64,000 bases of DNA from NCBI RefSeq assembly GCF_019973375.1, contig NZ_BPTV01000001.1:1714468-1778467 (forward strand), written 5' to 3'. Both the position numbers and the translations under genes were made by a program. The stretch's first letter is position 1. Each line of letters begins with the position of its first letter. Shown here piece by piece: positions 56,713 to 64,000 of this stretch. The notes beneath the pieces were generated by a model. It did not search any database and was not told where the DNA came from. It saw only the letters and a list, made by a program, of their open reading frames with translations. The stretch is from Prevotella lacticifex (lineage in GTDB: Bacteria > Bacteroidota > Bacteroidia > Bacteroidales > Bacteroidaceae).

Positions 56713-56785
56713 ATACCACAATTAGTTGACACTAAGGAAGTTGAATCAGAAGTAATAAACTGAGACTCGAACATAGCATTAGTAA

Positions 56786-57802
56786 ATGAACTACTTATAC
56801 AAAAACTCCTTCCAGCATTGGCTCGTCTGCACACTGATGGTTGTCTTGGCAGTTGTGGCAATGTCGTTCAAGCCCGACACACCGACTATTTATATAATAG
56901 GTGATTCGACAGCTGCCGAGAAAGACATATCCAAAGGTTCTACAGAGCGCGGATGGGGAATGGTTCTACAAGGATTCTTCGACGAGGGCATACGTGTTGA
57001 GAATCACGCAAAGAATGGACGGTCGTCACGCAGTTTCTATTCTGAAGGGTTATGGAAAGATGTCATTAGCAGGGTTAAGCCTGGCGATTATGTCATTATC
57101 CAGTTTGGCCACAATGATGAGAAACCTCACCCCGACCGCCACACCGATGTGGAAACAACATTTGATGCACACCTCGCCCAATACGTCGTTGAGACAAAGG
57201 CCAAGGGTGCAACGCCAATACTGATGAGTCCGGTCGTCCGCCGCAATTTCTATCTCAAGCCTGCAAGGCAGGATGATGATGAGAAATTGCGCGAGACAAT
57301 ATATAAAGGTGAGAACGTGAATTCAGACACGCTGGTTGACACTCACGGCGAATACGCTAAAGTAGCCGCGAAAGTGGCTAAGCAATATGGAGCAATATTT
57401 ATTGATGCAAACAAGATAACTCACGATATAGAGCAAGGACTCGGCGTTGAGGGCTCCCGCAAGTTGCATATGTGGGTAGAGCCAGGGAAATTCGCATGGG
57501 CCCCTAAGGGCCGACAAGATAATACCCACTACAACGTCTATGGAGCACATGTCGTTGCCGGTGCCATCGCTGATGCCTTAGGTCAGGCCGTGCCGGAATT
57601 GAAAAGCCATGTGAGGCATTTCGACTATGTCGTTTCTGATGAAGGACGCGGCAATTATTTGACGCCACAAGAGGCTGTTGACGCTGCACCAAACGGAAAG
57701 TCGACAATCCTTGTTCTCCACGGCAACTTCAAAAAACCCGATGTCCCTCGGAAAAAGAAGATTTCGTGGGTTCTATTTGACGGATTGAATTGGAAATTTT
57801 AG
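56786..57802 (+). CDS. CE12-type acetylesterase with truncated pectinesterase-like tail
   Basis: A 338-residue exported SGNH esterase like rhamnogalacturonan acetylesterases: signal/anchor at about 10-27, GDST at 39-42 (Ser41), FGHND and DNTHYN at 245-250 (Asp245, His248). Residues 279-338 (FDYVVSDEGRGNYLTPQEAV onwards) resemble only the first strands of a CE8 pectin methylesterase, a common C-terminal partner of CE12 in Bacteroidota. Here the second domain stops after about 60 residues, so the fusion appears truncated. No frame with the rest of CE8 follows. Confidence 0.8.
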   Translation: MNYLYKNSFQHWLVCTLMVVLAVVAMSFKPDTPTIYIIGDSTAAEKDISKGSTERGWGMVLQGFFDEGIRVENHAKNGRSSRSFYSEGLWKDVISRVKPGDYVIIQFGHNDEKPHPDRHTDVETTFDAHLAQYVVETKAKGATPILMSPVVRRNFYLKPARQDDDEKLRETIYKGENVNSDTLVDTHGEYAKVAAKVAKQYGAIFIDANKITHDIEQGLGVEGSRKLHMWVEPGKFAWAPKGRQDNTHYNVYGAHVVAGAIADALGQAVPELKSHVRHFDYVVSDEGRGNYLTPQEAVDAAPNGKSTILVLHGNFKKPDVPRKKKISWVLFDGLNWKF

Positions 57803-57828
57803 TTTTTCTGTAAAAAATACAATGAATA

Positions 57829-57860
57829 TTTGGTGGTTTCATTTTTATGAACTACCTTTG
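57829..57860 (+). promoter_or_regulatory. Promoter of the PerR-like gene
   Basis: TTTG at 57829-57832, 20 bases, then TACCTTTG at 57853-57860. Confidence 0.8.
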
Positions 57861-57889
57861 CAGACGAAATAAATTCGTAAAACAATAAA

Positions 57890-58357
57890 ATGAGAAGTGA
57901 CGAAGCATATCAGAGATTGATAAACAGCGGAATCCGCCCATCATTGCAACGACTGGAGATTATGAGATACTTAATGGCTCATAAAACTCACCCAACAGTG
58001 GATGATGTCTACACGGGTCTGTGCAATAAGATTCCCACGTTGAGTAAGACGACAGTCTACAACACATTGCGAATGTTCTATGACAATGGAGCAGCACAAA
58101 TGATAACGATTGACGAGCACCGTGTATGCTACGATGGAGATTTGCATCCACATGTCCACTTTTTCTGCAATAAATGCGGCAAAGTTTATGACTTAATGGA
58201 TGAGCAGGCCCCCAAACAATATCGTGGCGACATTAATGGTTTTCTCGTTGAGGACAGCCAGCTGTATTACCGCGGCATTTGCCCTGATTGTAGAGCAAAG
58301 ATGCTCAAGACCGAGACAAAGACTGCCGGCATTCAGCAGGTTGCAACAAAGCATTGA
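57890..58357 (+). CDS. PerR-like Fur-family regulator
   Basis: A 155-residue regulator with winged helix RLEIMRYLMAHKTHPTVDDVY, a His-rich sensing loop (HPHVHFFC) and zinc Cys pairs CNKC and CPDC. The gene directly downstream is a reverse rubrerythrin, so a peroxide-sensing PerR role is likely; Fur or Zur are alternatives. Confidence 0.85.
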   Translation: MRSDEAYQRLINSGIRPSLQRLEIMRYLMAHKTHPTVDDVYTGLCNKIPTLSKTTVYNTLRMFYDNGAAQMITIDEHRVCYDGDLHPHVHFFCNKCGKVYDLMDEQAPKQYRGDINGFLVEDSQLYYRGICPDCRAKMLKTETKTAGIQQVATKH

Positions 58358-58422
58358 TTCTTCAATAGCTTACTAACACACATAATATTTAAACATAACT
58401 AATACACATTAACAAAAACATT

Positions 58423-58983
58423 ATGAAAAAGAAATTCATTTGCACCGTTTGCGGTTACATCTATGAGGGCGAGACAGCACCAGAGAAGTGCCCTCTCTGT
58501 GGAGCACCAGCAAGTAAGTTCACTGAACTGACTGAAGATACAACACCGGAGTTTGCTGCTGAGCACAAGCTCGGTATCGCTTTTGACGAGGACGTTCCTC
58601 AGGAGCTCCTCAAGCACTGCCGCTCTACTTTCGCCGGTGAATGCAGTGAGGTGGGTATGTACCTGGCTATGGCTCGGCAGGCCGACCGCGAAGGTTATCC
58701 AGAAATTGCACGTGCTTTCGAGCGCTATGCAATGGATGAAGCCGGACACGCTGCTCGCTATGCTGAGTTCCTCGGCCAGTCTATCCTACACGACACCAAG
58801 ACCAACGTTGAAGTGCGTATGGCAGCCGAAAAGGGAGCTACAGCTGAGAAGTTCGAGGCTGCAAAACTCGCTAAGCAGCACAATCTCGACGCTCTCCATG
58901 ACAGCATCCACGAGATGGCTCGCGACGAGGCTCGCCATGCAGCAGGATTCATGGGTCTTTACAACCGCTACTTCAAAAAGTAA
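58423..58983 (+). CDS. Reverse rubrerythrin
   Basis: A 186-residue diiron protein that reduces hydrogen peroxide in anaerobes. The rubredoxin-like domain is at the N-terminus (CTVCG at 7-11, CPLCG at 23-27), the reverse of the classical order; the four-helix diiron domain follows, with [19 protein letters not shown] and [10 protein letters not shown] as iron ligands. It is preceded by a PerR-like regulator. Confidence 0.95.
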   Translation: MKKKFICTVCGYIYEGETAPEKCPLCGAPASKFTELTEDTTPEFAAEHKLGIAFDEDVPQELLKHCRSTFAGECSEVGMYLAMARQADREGYPEIARAFERYAMDEAGHAARYAEFLGQSILHDTKTNVEVRMAAEKGATAEKFEAAKLAKQHNLDALHDSIHEMARDEARHAAGFMGLYNRYFKK

Positions 58984-59040
58984 GCAAAGTTCTTGAAACC
59001 ACAAAACTGTTGATTAGGTTCAGCAGCAAAGGATTGAAAT

Positions 59041-59072
59041 AAAAGGGGATGGCAATCACCATCCCCTTTTTC
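59041..59072 (+). terminator. Terminator after the reverse rubrerythrin
   Basis: AAAAGGGGATGG pairs perfectly with CCATCCCCTTTT across a 6-base loop and ends in a T-run. Confidence 0.95.
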
Positions 59073-59197
59073 GTGTCTAAATTATTTAGTAGGGTCAAAA
59101 AGCAACAAGAGAATACCGGCAACAAATTGTTAAAATAATTCATATTATTTCATCTATGGGGTCGTCTTTGTACAACACTGATTATCAACGGTTTACT

Positions 59198-59323
59198 AAT
59201 ACATGCCATTTTGCGTTCTAAAACGGCCTGTTTTAGGACGCAAAACGAGCCGTTTCGCAAGCTGAAACGGACCGTTTGAGAAGCCGAAACGATATGTTTT
59301 GGACTGGTGTAAAGATATTTCGA
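59198..59323 (+). repeat. Dispersed 22-bp-unit repeat element, copy R1-D
   Basis: Units start at 59198, 59220, 59242, 59264 and 59286; the best core is AAACGGACCGTTT (59265-59277). The last unit (GAAACGATATG...) runs into TGTAAAGATATTTC (59308-59321). The tail is very close to that of R1-C read in reverse. Confidence 0.88.
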
Positions 59324-59432
59324 CATCATTTTGTTGTCGTATTGTCCTTTCCGGGCTGTAAGTATGATAGAGAAAGTACTCTGCTATTGACTAATCTCTG
59401 CACCCATAGAATTCACCAAGAAACCTTTAATC

Positions 59433-59587
59433 TTAGGAGATATTAACGGTCCTAAGCTACATTTGGCTTTAGGGTAGCACTTGAGTCACACTGGTTATCA
59501 GAATTTTGCTACAGGTAGAACTCATCTGAAGAGAGTGGCGTGATTGGTATGCCGTGTCGGCTAAAGAGCTTAAATGAAAGAGCCGTA
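59433..59587 (+). repeat. Repeat family R2, copy 3
   Basis: It shares GGTCCTAAGCTACAT, TTATCAGAATTTT, CATCTGAAGAG and GCTTAAATGAAAGAGCCGTA with the other copies but is the most diverged in the middle. Its right half matches the inverted copy at 8771-8870 best. Confidence 0.75.
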
Positions 59588-59660
59588 TTTTACATATCAG
59601 AAGATTCCATTGCAAGAGCTCGTAAGCAAATAATCTCGAGCAGTATACAAACAACGATAG

Positions 59661-59694
59661 GAGATAAGCCCTTTCGAACGAACGCTTATCCCCT
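59661..59694 (-). terminator. Weak hairpin after pheS
   Basis: GGAGATAAGC can pair with GCTTATCCCC (one mismatch) across a loop of about 14 bases. No clear T-run follows on the minus strand. Confidence 0.35.
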
Positions 59695-59720
59695 ACCCTT
59701 TTATCTTTTTAGATGATATG

Positions 59721-60761
59721 TTAATATGCACTTTCAAACTCCCGGAGGAAACGAGTGTCGTTCTCCGAGAACATTCTCAAGTCGCTGACTCTGTATTTAA
59801 GATTTGCTATTCGTTCCACACCCATTCCGAAAGCGTAACCGGTATATACATCAGGATCAATGCCACAGGCGGCAAGATCGTGAGGATCAACCATACCACA
59901 GCCCAAGATTTCAACCCATCCCGTGTGCTTACAGAAGTTGCAGCCCTTACCACCGCAAATATTGCACGAGATATCCATCTCTGCGCTTGGCTCAGTAAAG
60001 GGGAAATAACTTGGACGGAGGCGTATCTTCGTGTCGGGTCCGAACATCTCCCTTGCAAAAGTCAGCAGCACCTGCTTCAAATCGGTAAAACTCACACCCT
60101 TATCGACATAAAGGCCTTCAACCTGATGGAAGAAACAGTGAGCACGCGCTGAGATAGCCTCATTGCGGTACACTCGTCCCGGGCAGAGAACACGAATTGG
60201 AGGCTCATGCGTTTCCATATAGTGGGCTTCATCACCTGAAGTGTGACTGCGGAGAAGAACATTCTTCGTCACGTCATCAGGATCGCTCTGCTCAATAAAG
60301 AAAGTATCCTGCATGTCACGGGCTGGGTGGTCAGAAGCAAAGTTAAGCATCGTAAAGACATGCTTGTCATCGTCGACCTCCGGACCCTGGAAGAGCGTGA
60401 ATCCCATGCGGCTGAAGATATCGATGATTTCGTTCTTGACAATAGTCAGCGGATGGCGTGTTCCCAGTTCCACTGGATATGGAGTACGCGTCAAGTCAAT
60501 CTCATCACTCTGGGCCTCCTGGGTTTCCAATTGCTCACGGAGCTCATTAATCTTATTCTGGGCTGTTGTCTTAAGTTCATTAATCTTTATTCCAACAGCC
60601 TTCTTTTGTTCTTTAGCAACATTACGGAATTCACCCATCAACTCGTTTACCTCACCTTTCTTGCTGAGGTATTTGAGCCGCAATTGCTCTATTTGCTCTT
60701 GATTATCAGCATGTGCCTGCTGTATTTCCTTCAAGAGAGAATCTATCTTCTCTATTAACAT
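59721..60761 (-). CDS. pheS: Phenylalanyl-tRNA synthetase alpha subunit
   Basis: A class II synthetase subunit of 346 residues. The N-terminal coiled coil (about 1-85) binds tRNA; motif 2 is RVYRNEAISARAHCFFHQ-like and motif 3 YAFGMGVERIANLKY. It includes a Cys-rich insert (CNICGGKGCNFC) found in some bacterial PheS. pheT is not adjacent in the window. Confidence 0.97.
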   Translation of the reverse strand: MLIEKIDSLLKEIQQAHADNQEQIEQLRLKYLSKKGEVNELMGEFRNVAKEQKKAVGIKINELKTTAQNKINELREQLETQEAQSDEIDLTRTPYPVELGTRHPLTIVKNEIIDIFSRMGFTLFQGPEVDDDKHVFTMLNFASDHPARDMQDTFFIEQSDPDDVTKNVLLRSHTSGDEAHYMETHEPPIRVLCPGRVYRNEAISARAHCFFHQVEGLYVDKGVSFTDLKQVLLTFAREMFGPDTKIRLRPSYFPFTEPSAEMDISCNICGGKGCNFCKHTGWVEILGCGMVDPHDLAACGIDPDVYTGYAFGMGVERIANLKYRVSDLRMFSENDTRFLREFESAY

Positions 60762-60788
60762 CTTAATTTATTTTTTTCTTCTGAAATG

Positions 60789-60819
60789 CAAAGGTAATGC
60801 AATTGAGCGGAATTACAAA
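60789..60819 (-). promoter_or_regulatory. Promoter of pheS
   Basis: On the minus strand TTTG (60819-60816), 19 bases, TACCTTTG (60796-60789). Confidence 0.8.
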
Positions 60820-60836
60820 ATAAACTTGTTTTTTTC

Positions 60837-60867
60837 TTTGCTATTCCACACCTTTACACTACCTTTG
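60837..60867 (+). promoter_or_regulatory. Promoter of the lipoprotein-murB operon
   Basis: TTTG at 60837-60840, 19 bases, TACCTTTG at 60860-60867. It is divergent from the pheS promoter, with 17 bases between the two -33 elements. Confidence 0.8.
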
Positions 60868-60887
60868 CAACGAAAATTTAGAGAGAG

Positions 60888-61745
60888 ATGAGAAAAACTG
60901 TTTACATTGTTTTCATGATGTCTGTTTGGATGATGACGTTCACTGGGTGTAAAAATGAGAAGCCAGCAGTGAATGCCGATTCCACTGTACTCGACACAGA
61001 GGTTACCGACACTACCGACAGCGATACTATGGCTGAGATTATCGCCGAGACTCCTATGCCTAAAGCAGCCGACCAGCTGTTCGACGATTTCTTCTTCAAC
61101 TTTATTGCAAGTCCAAAAGTCCAAAAGGCAAGAATCAAATGGCCACTGCCGATAGTGACATATACCGACAAGCAAGAGCACACTGTGCTCATGAAGAAGA
61201 ATCAATGGAAGATGGATAAATTCTTCCGCAAGCAGGGCTATTACACGCTTATCTTCGACAATGAGAAACAGATGAGTGCCGCAAAGTCAACTAAACTTGA
61301 CACTGTCGTCGTTGAGAAGATAAAATTACGTGAAGGTAGCGTCACTCAATATTGGTTTGACCATCAGAACGGAAAATGGGAAATGAATCAAATCAGGAAC
61401 ATCAGTTTCCAAGACTCCAAGAACGCTTCTTTCCTTACATTCCTTCAGAAGTTCTTCACTGCCGATGGACGTGGAATGATTAAGGATCCTCTGCCATATC
61501 ACGGTGCCGACCCTAACGGGGAGGAAACCAATATAATTACAACGACAATACCCGCCTCGGACTGGAGTACTTATCTGCCAACTGTTCCCGGCGATGTCAT
61601 TTACAACATTCTGTATGGTCAAAAATATGGAGAGGGAAAAACAAAGATTCTCGACTTCAAAGGTCTGGCCAACGGTCTCGAAACCCAGCTTATCTTTAAA
61701 AAACAGAAAGGTGACTGGCGTCTCGTAAAGATTAATGCCTACTAA
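60888..61745 (+). CDS. Lipoprotein (DUF4348-like)
   Basis: A 285-residue envelope lipoprotein with lipobox TFTGC (Cys21), an acidic Thr/Asp-rich linker to about 55, and a compact domain starting AADQLFDDFFFNFIAS that I associate with Bacteroidota DUF4348. Its end is five bases from the murB start. The function is unknown. Confidence 0.75.
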   Translation: MRKTVYIVFMMSVWMMTFTGCKNEKPAVNADSTVLDTEVTDTTDSDTMAEIIAETPMPKAADQLFDDFFFNFIASPKVQKARIKWPLPIVTYTDKQEHTVLMKKNQWKMDKFFRKQGYYTLIFDNEKQMSAAKSTKLDTVVVEKIKLREGSVTQYWFDHQNGKWEMNQIRNISFQDSKNASFLTFLQKFFTADGRGMIKDPLPYHGADPNGEETNIITTTIPASDWSTYLPTVPGDVIYNILYGQKYGEGKTKILDFKGLANGLETQLIFKKQKGDWRLVKINAY

Positions 61746-61749
61746 AATT

Positions 61750-62772
61750 ATGAACGACAAAAAGAATTTCAGCCTATTGGGGCACAACACATTTGGATTC
61801 AATGTCAGCTGCAAGCGCTTTGTCGAGTACAGCAGCACTGAAGAAGCTCAACAACTGGTTGCTTCACTCGACGATACCGACAAGCCATTGCTCATTATTG
61901 GCGGTGGCAGTAACCTACTCCTGAAAGAAGACTATCCTGCCACCGTCATACATTCGGCCATTCGCGGTATAGAGGTTCTCGACAAAGCAGAGGGCCTCGT
62001 GAGATGCGGCTCAGGAGAAGTATGGGATGATATAGTCGATTGGAGCATCCGTCATAATCTTTATGGTGCTGAGAATCTTAGTATTATACCCGGAGAAGTA
62101 GGTGCCAGTGCTGTACAGAATATTGGAGCTTATGGAGCTGAGGTTAAGGATCTTATCTATGATGTAGAATGCGTGGAAATAGAAACAGGTAAACTTTGCC
62201 ACTTCTCGAACGAAGACTGTCAGTACAGCTACCGCCAAAGCAGATTCAAACGGGATTGGCGCGACAAATACTTTATTACCCACGTCACATATAAATTTTT
62301 CACTACCTTCAAACCTGAGCTCGACTATGGCAACATACGAGCTGCCCTCGCCGAACAAGGAATCGATGCCCCTACAGCTGAGGACGTGAGGGCAACCGTT
62401 ATCAATATCCGCAACTCAAAACTGCCCGATCCTAAGGTACAGGGCAACGCGGGAAGTTTTTTCATCAACCCTATCGTTGACCAACGAACTTTCGACCGAC
62501 TAAGCACTGAGTTCCCGAATTTGCGTTATTTTGAGGTCGATGAGAATGGCGAAAAACACTACAAGATACCGGCAGGATGGATGATAGAGCAATGCGGATG
62601 GAAAGGTAAAAAAGTGGGATGTGTAGGAGTGCACGACAAGCAAGCTCTCGTGCTCGTAAATCTTGGAGGTGCTGAGGGCAAAGACATCATCGCTCTCATG
62701 CATGCTATCCAAAAAGATGTAAAGCACAAGTTCGGTCTTGAGCTTCATCCCGAAGTCAACATCAGGCCATAA
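61750..62772 (+). CDS. murB: UDP-N-acetylenolpyruvoylglucosamine reductase
   Basis: The FAD enzyme that forms UDP-MurNAc for peptidoglycan, 340 residues (E. coli-like type I length). GGGSNLLL binds FAD, IIPGEVGASAVQNIGAYG and YRQSRF are conserved, and GNAGSFFINP contains the catalytic Ser. The ATG at 61750 is preferred to one at 61735 inside the upstream gene. Confidence 0.95.
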   Translation: MNDKKNFSLLGHNTFGFNVSCKRFVEYSSTEEAQQLVASLDDTDKPLLIIGGGSNLLLKEDYPATVIHSAIRGIEVLDKAEGLVRCGSGEVWDDIVDWSIRHNLYGAENLSIIPGEVGASAVQNIGAYGAEVKDLIYDVECVEIETGKLCHFSNEDCQYSYRQSRFKRDWRDKYFITHVTYKFFTTFKPELDYGNIRAALAEQGIDAPTAEDVRATVINIRNSKLPDPKVQGNAGSFFINPIVDQRTFDRLSTEFPNLRYFEVDENGEKHYKIPAGWMIEQCGWKGKKVGCVGVHDKQALVLVNLGGAEGKDIIALMHAIQKDVKHKFGLELHPEVNIRP

Positions 62773-62816
62773 AGGCTAATGCCATAATTCGTGAATAATA
62801 TAAAGAGATAAGAGAA

Positions 62817-63590
62817 ATGGAAGTCACACTGACGTTTCTTGGTACCGGCACCTCACAGGGAGTACCGGTAATCGGATGCAACTGCCCTGTGTGCAAGAGC
62901 AACGACCCGCGGGATAACCGTATGCGCACATCAGCCCTAATAGAATCGGAATCAACACGAATACTCATAGATTGTGGCCCCGACTTCCGCCAGCAAATCC
63001 TGCGACAACCATTCCGCAAAATCAACGGAGTACTTCTAACGCACATCCACTACGACCATGTAGGTGGCATAGATGATCTTAGACCATTCTGCCGACTCGG
63101 AGATGTCGATATATATGCAAACAAGGACACTGTGGAGGGACTCCACAGGACAATCCCGTATTGCTTTGAGGACCATCTATATCCAGGAGTACCCAAATTA
63201 GCCCTCCATACAATAACAAAGCATGAGAATATCAAAATCGGCGACTTTAAGGTAACTCCCGTTGAAGTAATGCACGACAAGCTACCAATTCTTGGTTATA
63301 GATTCGGCTCATTAGCTTATATTACTGATATGAAGACTATAAACGATGATGAGATACCGTACCTCGAAGGTATTGATACACTTGTCGTTAATGCACTCAG
63401 ATGGGAAAAACCACATCACTCTCACCAACTTGTAAAGGATGCCATCGAGTTCTCAAGAAGAATAGGAGCTAAGAATACTTATTTAATCCATTTGACTCAC
63501 GACATCGGTCTCCACGTAGAGGCTGAGAAGAAACTTCCCAAGGGCATACACTTTGCATACGATGGCTTAAAAATCAAAGCGCAAATATAA
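62817..63590 (+). CDS. PhnP-like metallo-beta-lactamase-fold hydrolase
   Basis: A 257-residue binuclear zinc hydrolase. LTHIHYDHVGG (His76, His78, Asp80, His81) is the metal motif; GTGTSQGVPVIGC with CNCPVC near the N-terminus is typical of the PhnP/cyclic phosphate phosphodiesterase branch. No phn genes are nearby, so the substrate (cyclic phosphate or nucleotide) is open. Confidence 0.88.
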   Translation: MEVTLTFLGTGTSQGVPVIGCNCPVCKSNDPRDNRMRTSALIESESTRILIDCGPDFRQQILRQPFRKINGVLLTHIHYDHVGGIDDLRPFCRLGDVDIYANKDTVEGLHRTIPYCFEDHLYPGVPKLALHTITKHENIKIGDFKVTPVEVMHDKLPILGYRFGSLAYITDMKTINDDEIPYLEGIDTLVVNALRWEKPHHSHQLVKDAIEFSRRIGAKNTYLIHLTHDIGLHVEAEKKLPKGIHFAYDGLKIKAQI

Positions 63591-63712
63591 TTCCATTCAG
63601 TATTCATCCATAGACTACAAAAAGTGCTCCTGTACTCGTCAATAGTGAAAACACATACAATACATTCTCGGGCACAAGCAGATGAACAAGACGCAGTAGC
63701 CAAAAATGCAGT

Positions 63713-63833
63713 TTCTATATCTTCTATAGCTACTATAGCTTCTATAGCTACTATAGCATCTATAGTTTCTATAGCTTCCTATGATCGCCTATAGCTTCCT
63801 ATAAAAGCTATGATTGCCTATCCCGTTCTATAA
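63713..63833. repeat. Imperfect tandem array of CTATAGCTN units
   Basis: About 12 units of 9-11 bases such as TTCTATAGC, TACTATAGC and TTCCTATAGC. A short similar stretch lies after the hisC terminator (37658-37700). Self-complementary AGCTATAGCT words could form short hairpins. Confidence 0.75.
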
Positions 63834-63849
63834 CCACAAAACAAAAAGA

Positions 63850-63880
63850 AACCCCGAGTGCATTGCTGCTCTCAGGGCTT
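63850..63880 (-). terminator. Terminator of the rRNA operon
   Basis: On the minus strand AAGCCCTGAG pairs with CTCGGGGTT across a loop of about 12 bases and is followed by TCTTTTTGTTTTG. Confidence 0.8.
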
Positions 63881-63890
63881 CCTGGAAAAA

Positions 63891-64000
<110 letters not shown>

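Larger units (their letters stand above)
58984..59720. other. Intergenic region with terminator and two repeats
   Basis: This 737-base gap between convergent genes holds the rubrerythrin terminator, R1-D (59198-59323), R2 copy 3 (59433-59587) and a weak hairpin behind pheS. No gene is seen. Confidence 0.7.
63591..63890. other. Intergenic region with low-complexity CTATAG repeats
   Basis: After the hydrolase gene there are about 120 bases of nothing recognisable, a CTATAG-rich imperfect tandem array and the 5S rRNA terminator. Confidence 0.6.

Noticed and set aside
60762..60790. Phe-codon leader peptide or T-box before pheS
   Set aside because: The leader after the promoter is too short and contains no suitable frame or structure.

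Overview
The window is a stretch of a Bacteroidota chromosome, most likely from the Prevotellaceae (Prevotella or a close relative). At least eight promoters match the Bacteroidota pattern TTTG, 19-20 bases, TAnnTTTG. Shine-Dalgarno sequences are mostly absent. The gene content is typical: gldE, long-form hisG in hisGDC, a membrane pyrophosphatase, a eukaryote-like glycogen branching enzyme, reverse rubrerythrin, dipeptidyl peptidase III, an APH-RapZ fusion and a large secreted amylase with a C-terminal sorting-type tail. No plasmid or phage backbone is seen. The assignment rests on family knowledge, not on a search.

Layout. 1-6.2 kb: the end of an ATP-grasp gene, a poly-histidine membrane protein, the proton/sodium pyrophosphatase, a small membrane protein overlapping a UmuD-like protein without UmuC, and an APH-RapZ fusion. 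6.2-13.2 kb: a secreted six-hairpin glycosidase-like protein and a GH13 amylase, separated by 1 kb of repeats and gene debris. 13.2-14.7 kb: a 5'-truncated greA and rplU-rpmA. 14.8-21.3 kb: leuA-leuC-leuD-cimA-leuB behind a leader that reads as a ribosome-mediated attenuator with a run of isoleucine codons. 21.4-30.5 kb: a TPR protein, a two-component system, malic enzyme, and a TetR-SGNH-MBOAT polysaccharide O-acetylation set. 30.6-37.6 kb: four tRNAs (Gly, Leu, Leu, Gly), then a conserved gene, ssb, gldE, a phosphopantetheinyl transferase, a DUF488 protein and hisGDC. 37.7-46.8 kb (minus strand): purine permease, NudC, 5'-nucleotidase, a membrane protein, glgB, a YhcH protein and a MORN-repeat protein. 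46.9-50.2 kb: kdsB, then an intact-ended ISL3-type insertion sequence with 43-bp inverted repeats and an 8-bp target duplication. 50.3-64 kb: an AraC-type regulator, DPP III, AlkD-like protein, a Fur protein, purA-hisS, a CE12 esterase with a truncated CE8 tail, PerR-like regulator plus reverse rubrerythrin, pheS, a lipoprotein, murB, an MBL hydrolase, and a 5S rRNA at the right edge.

The most notable non-coding content is a dispersed family of intergenic elements. Each is built from 22-bp units with a palindromic AAACGGNCCGTTT core and bounded by a TGTAAAGATATTTC-like box; four copies lie at 862-987, 24219-24344, 47971-48100 and 59198-59323. A different tandem array near 9.0 kb has the same 22-bp period. 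A second family of about 160 bp occurs near 8.8, 9.5, 13.8 and 59.5 kb; one copy adjoins the broken end of greA. The other strong regulatory signals are the leu operon attenuator and a 10-bp inverted repeat around the hisG -7 box.
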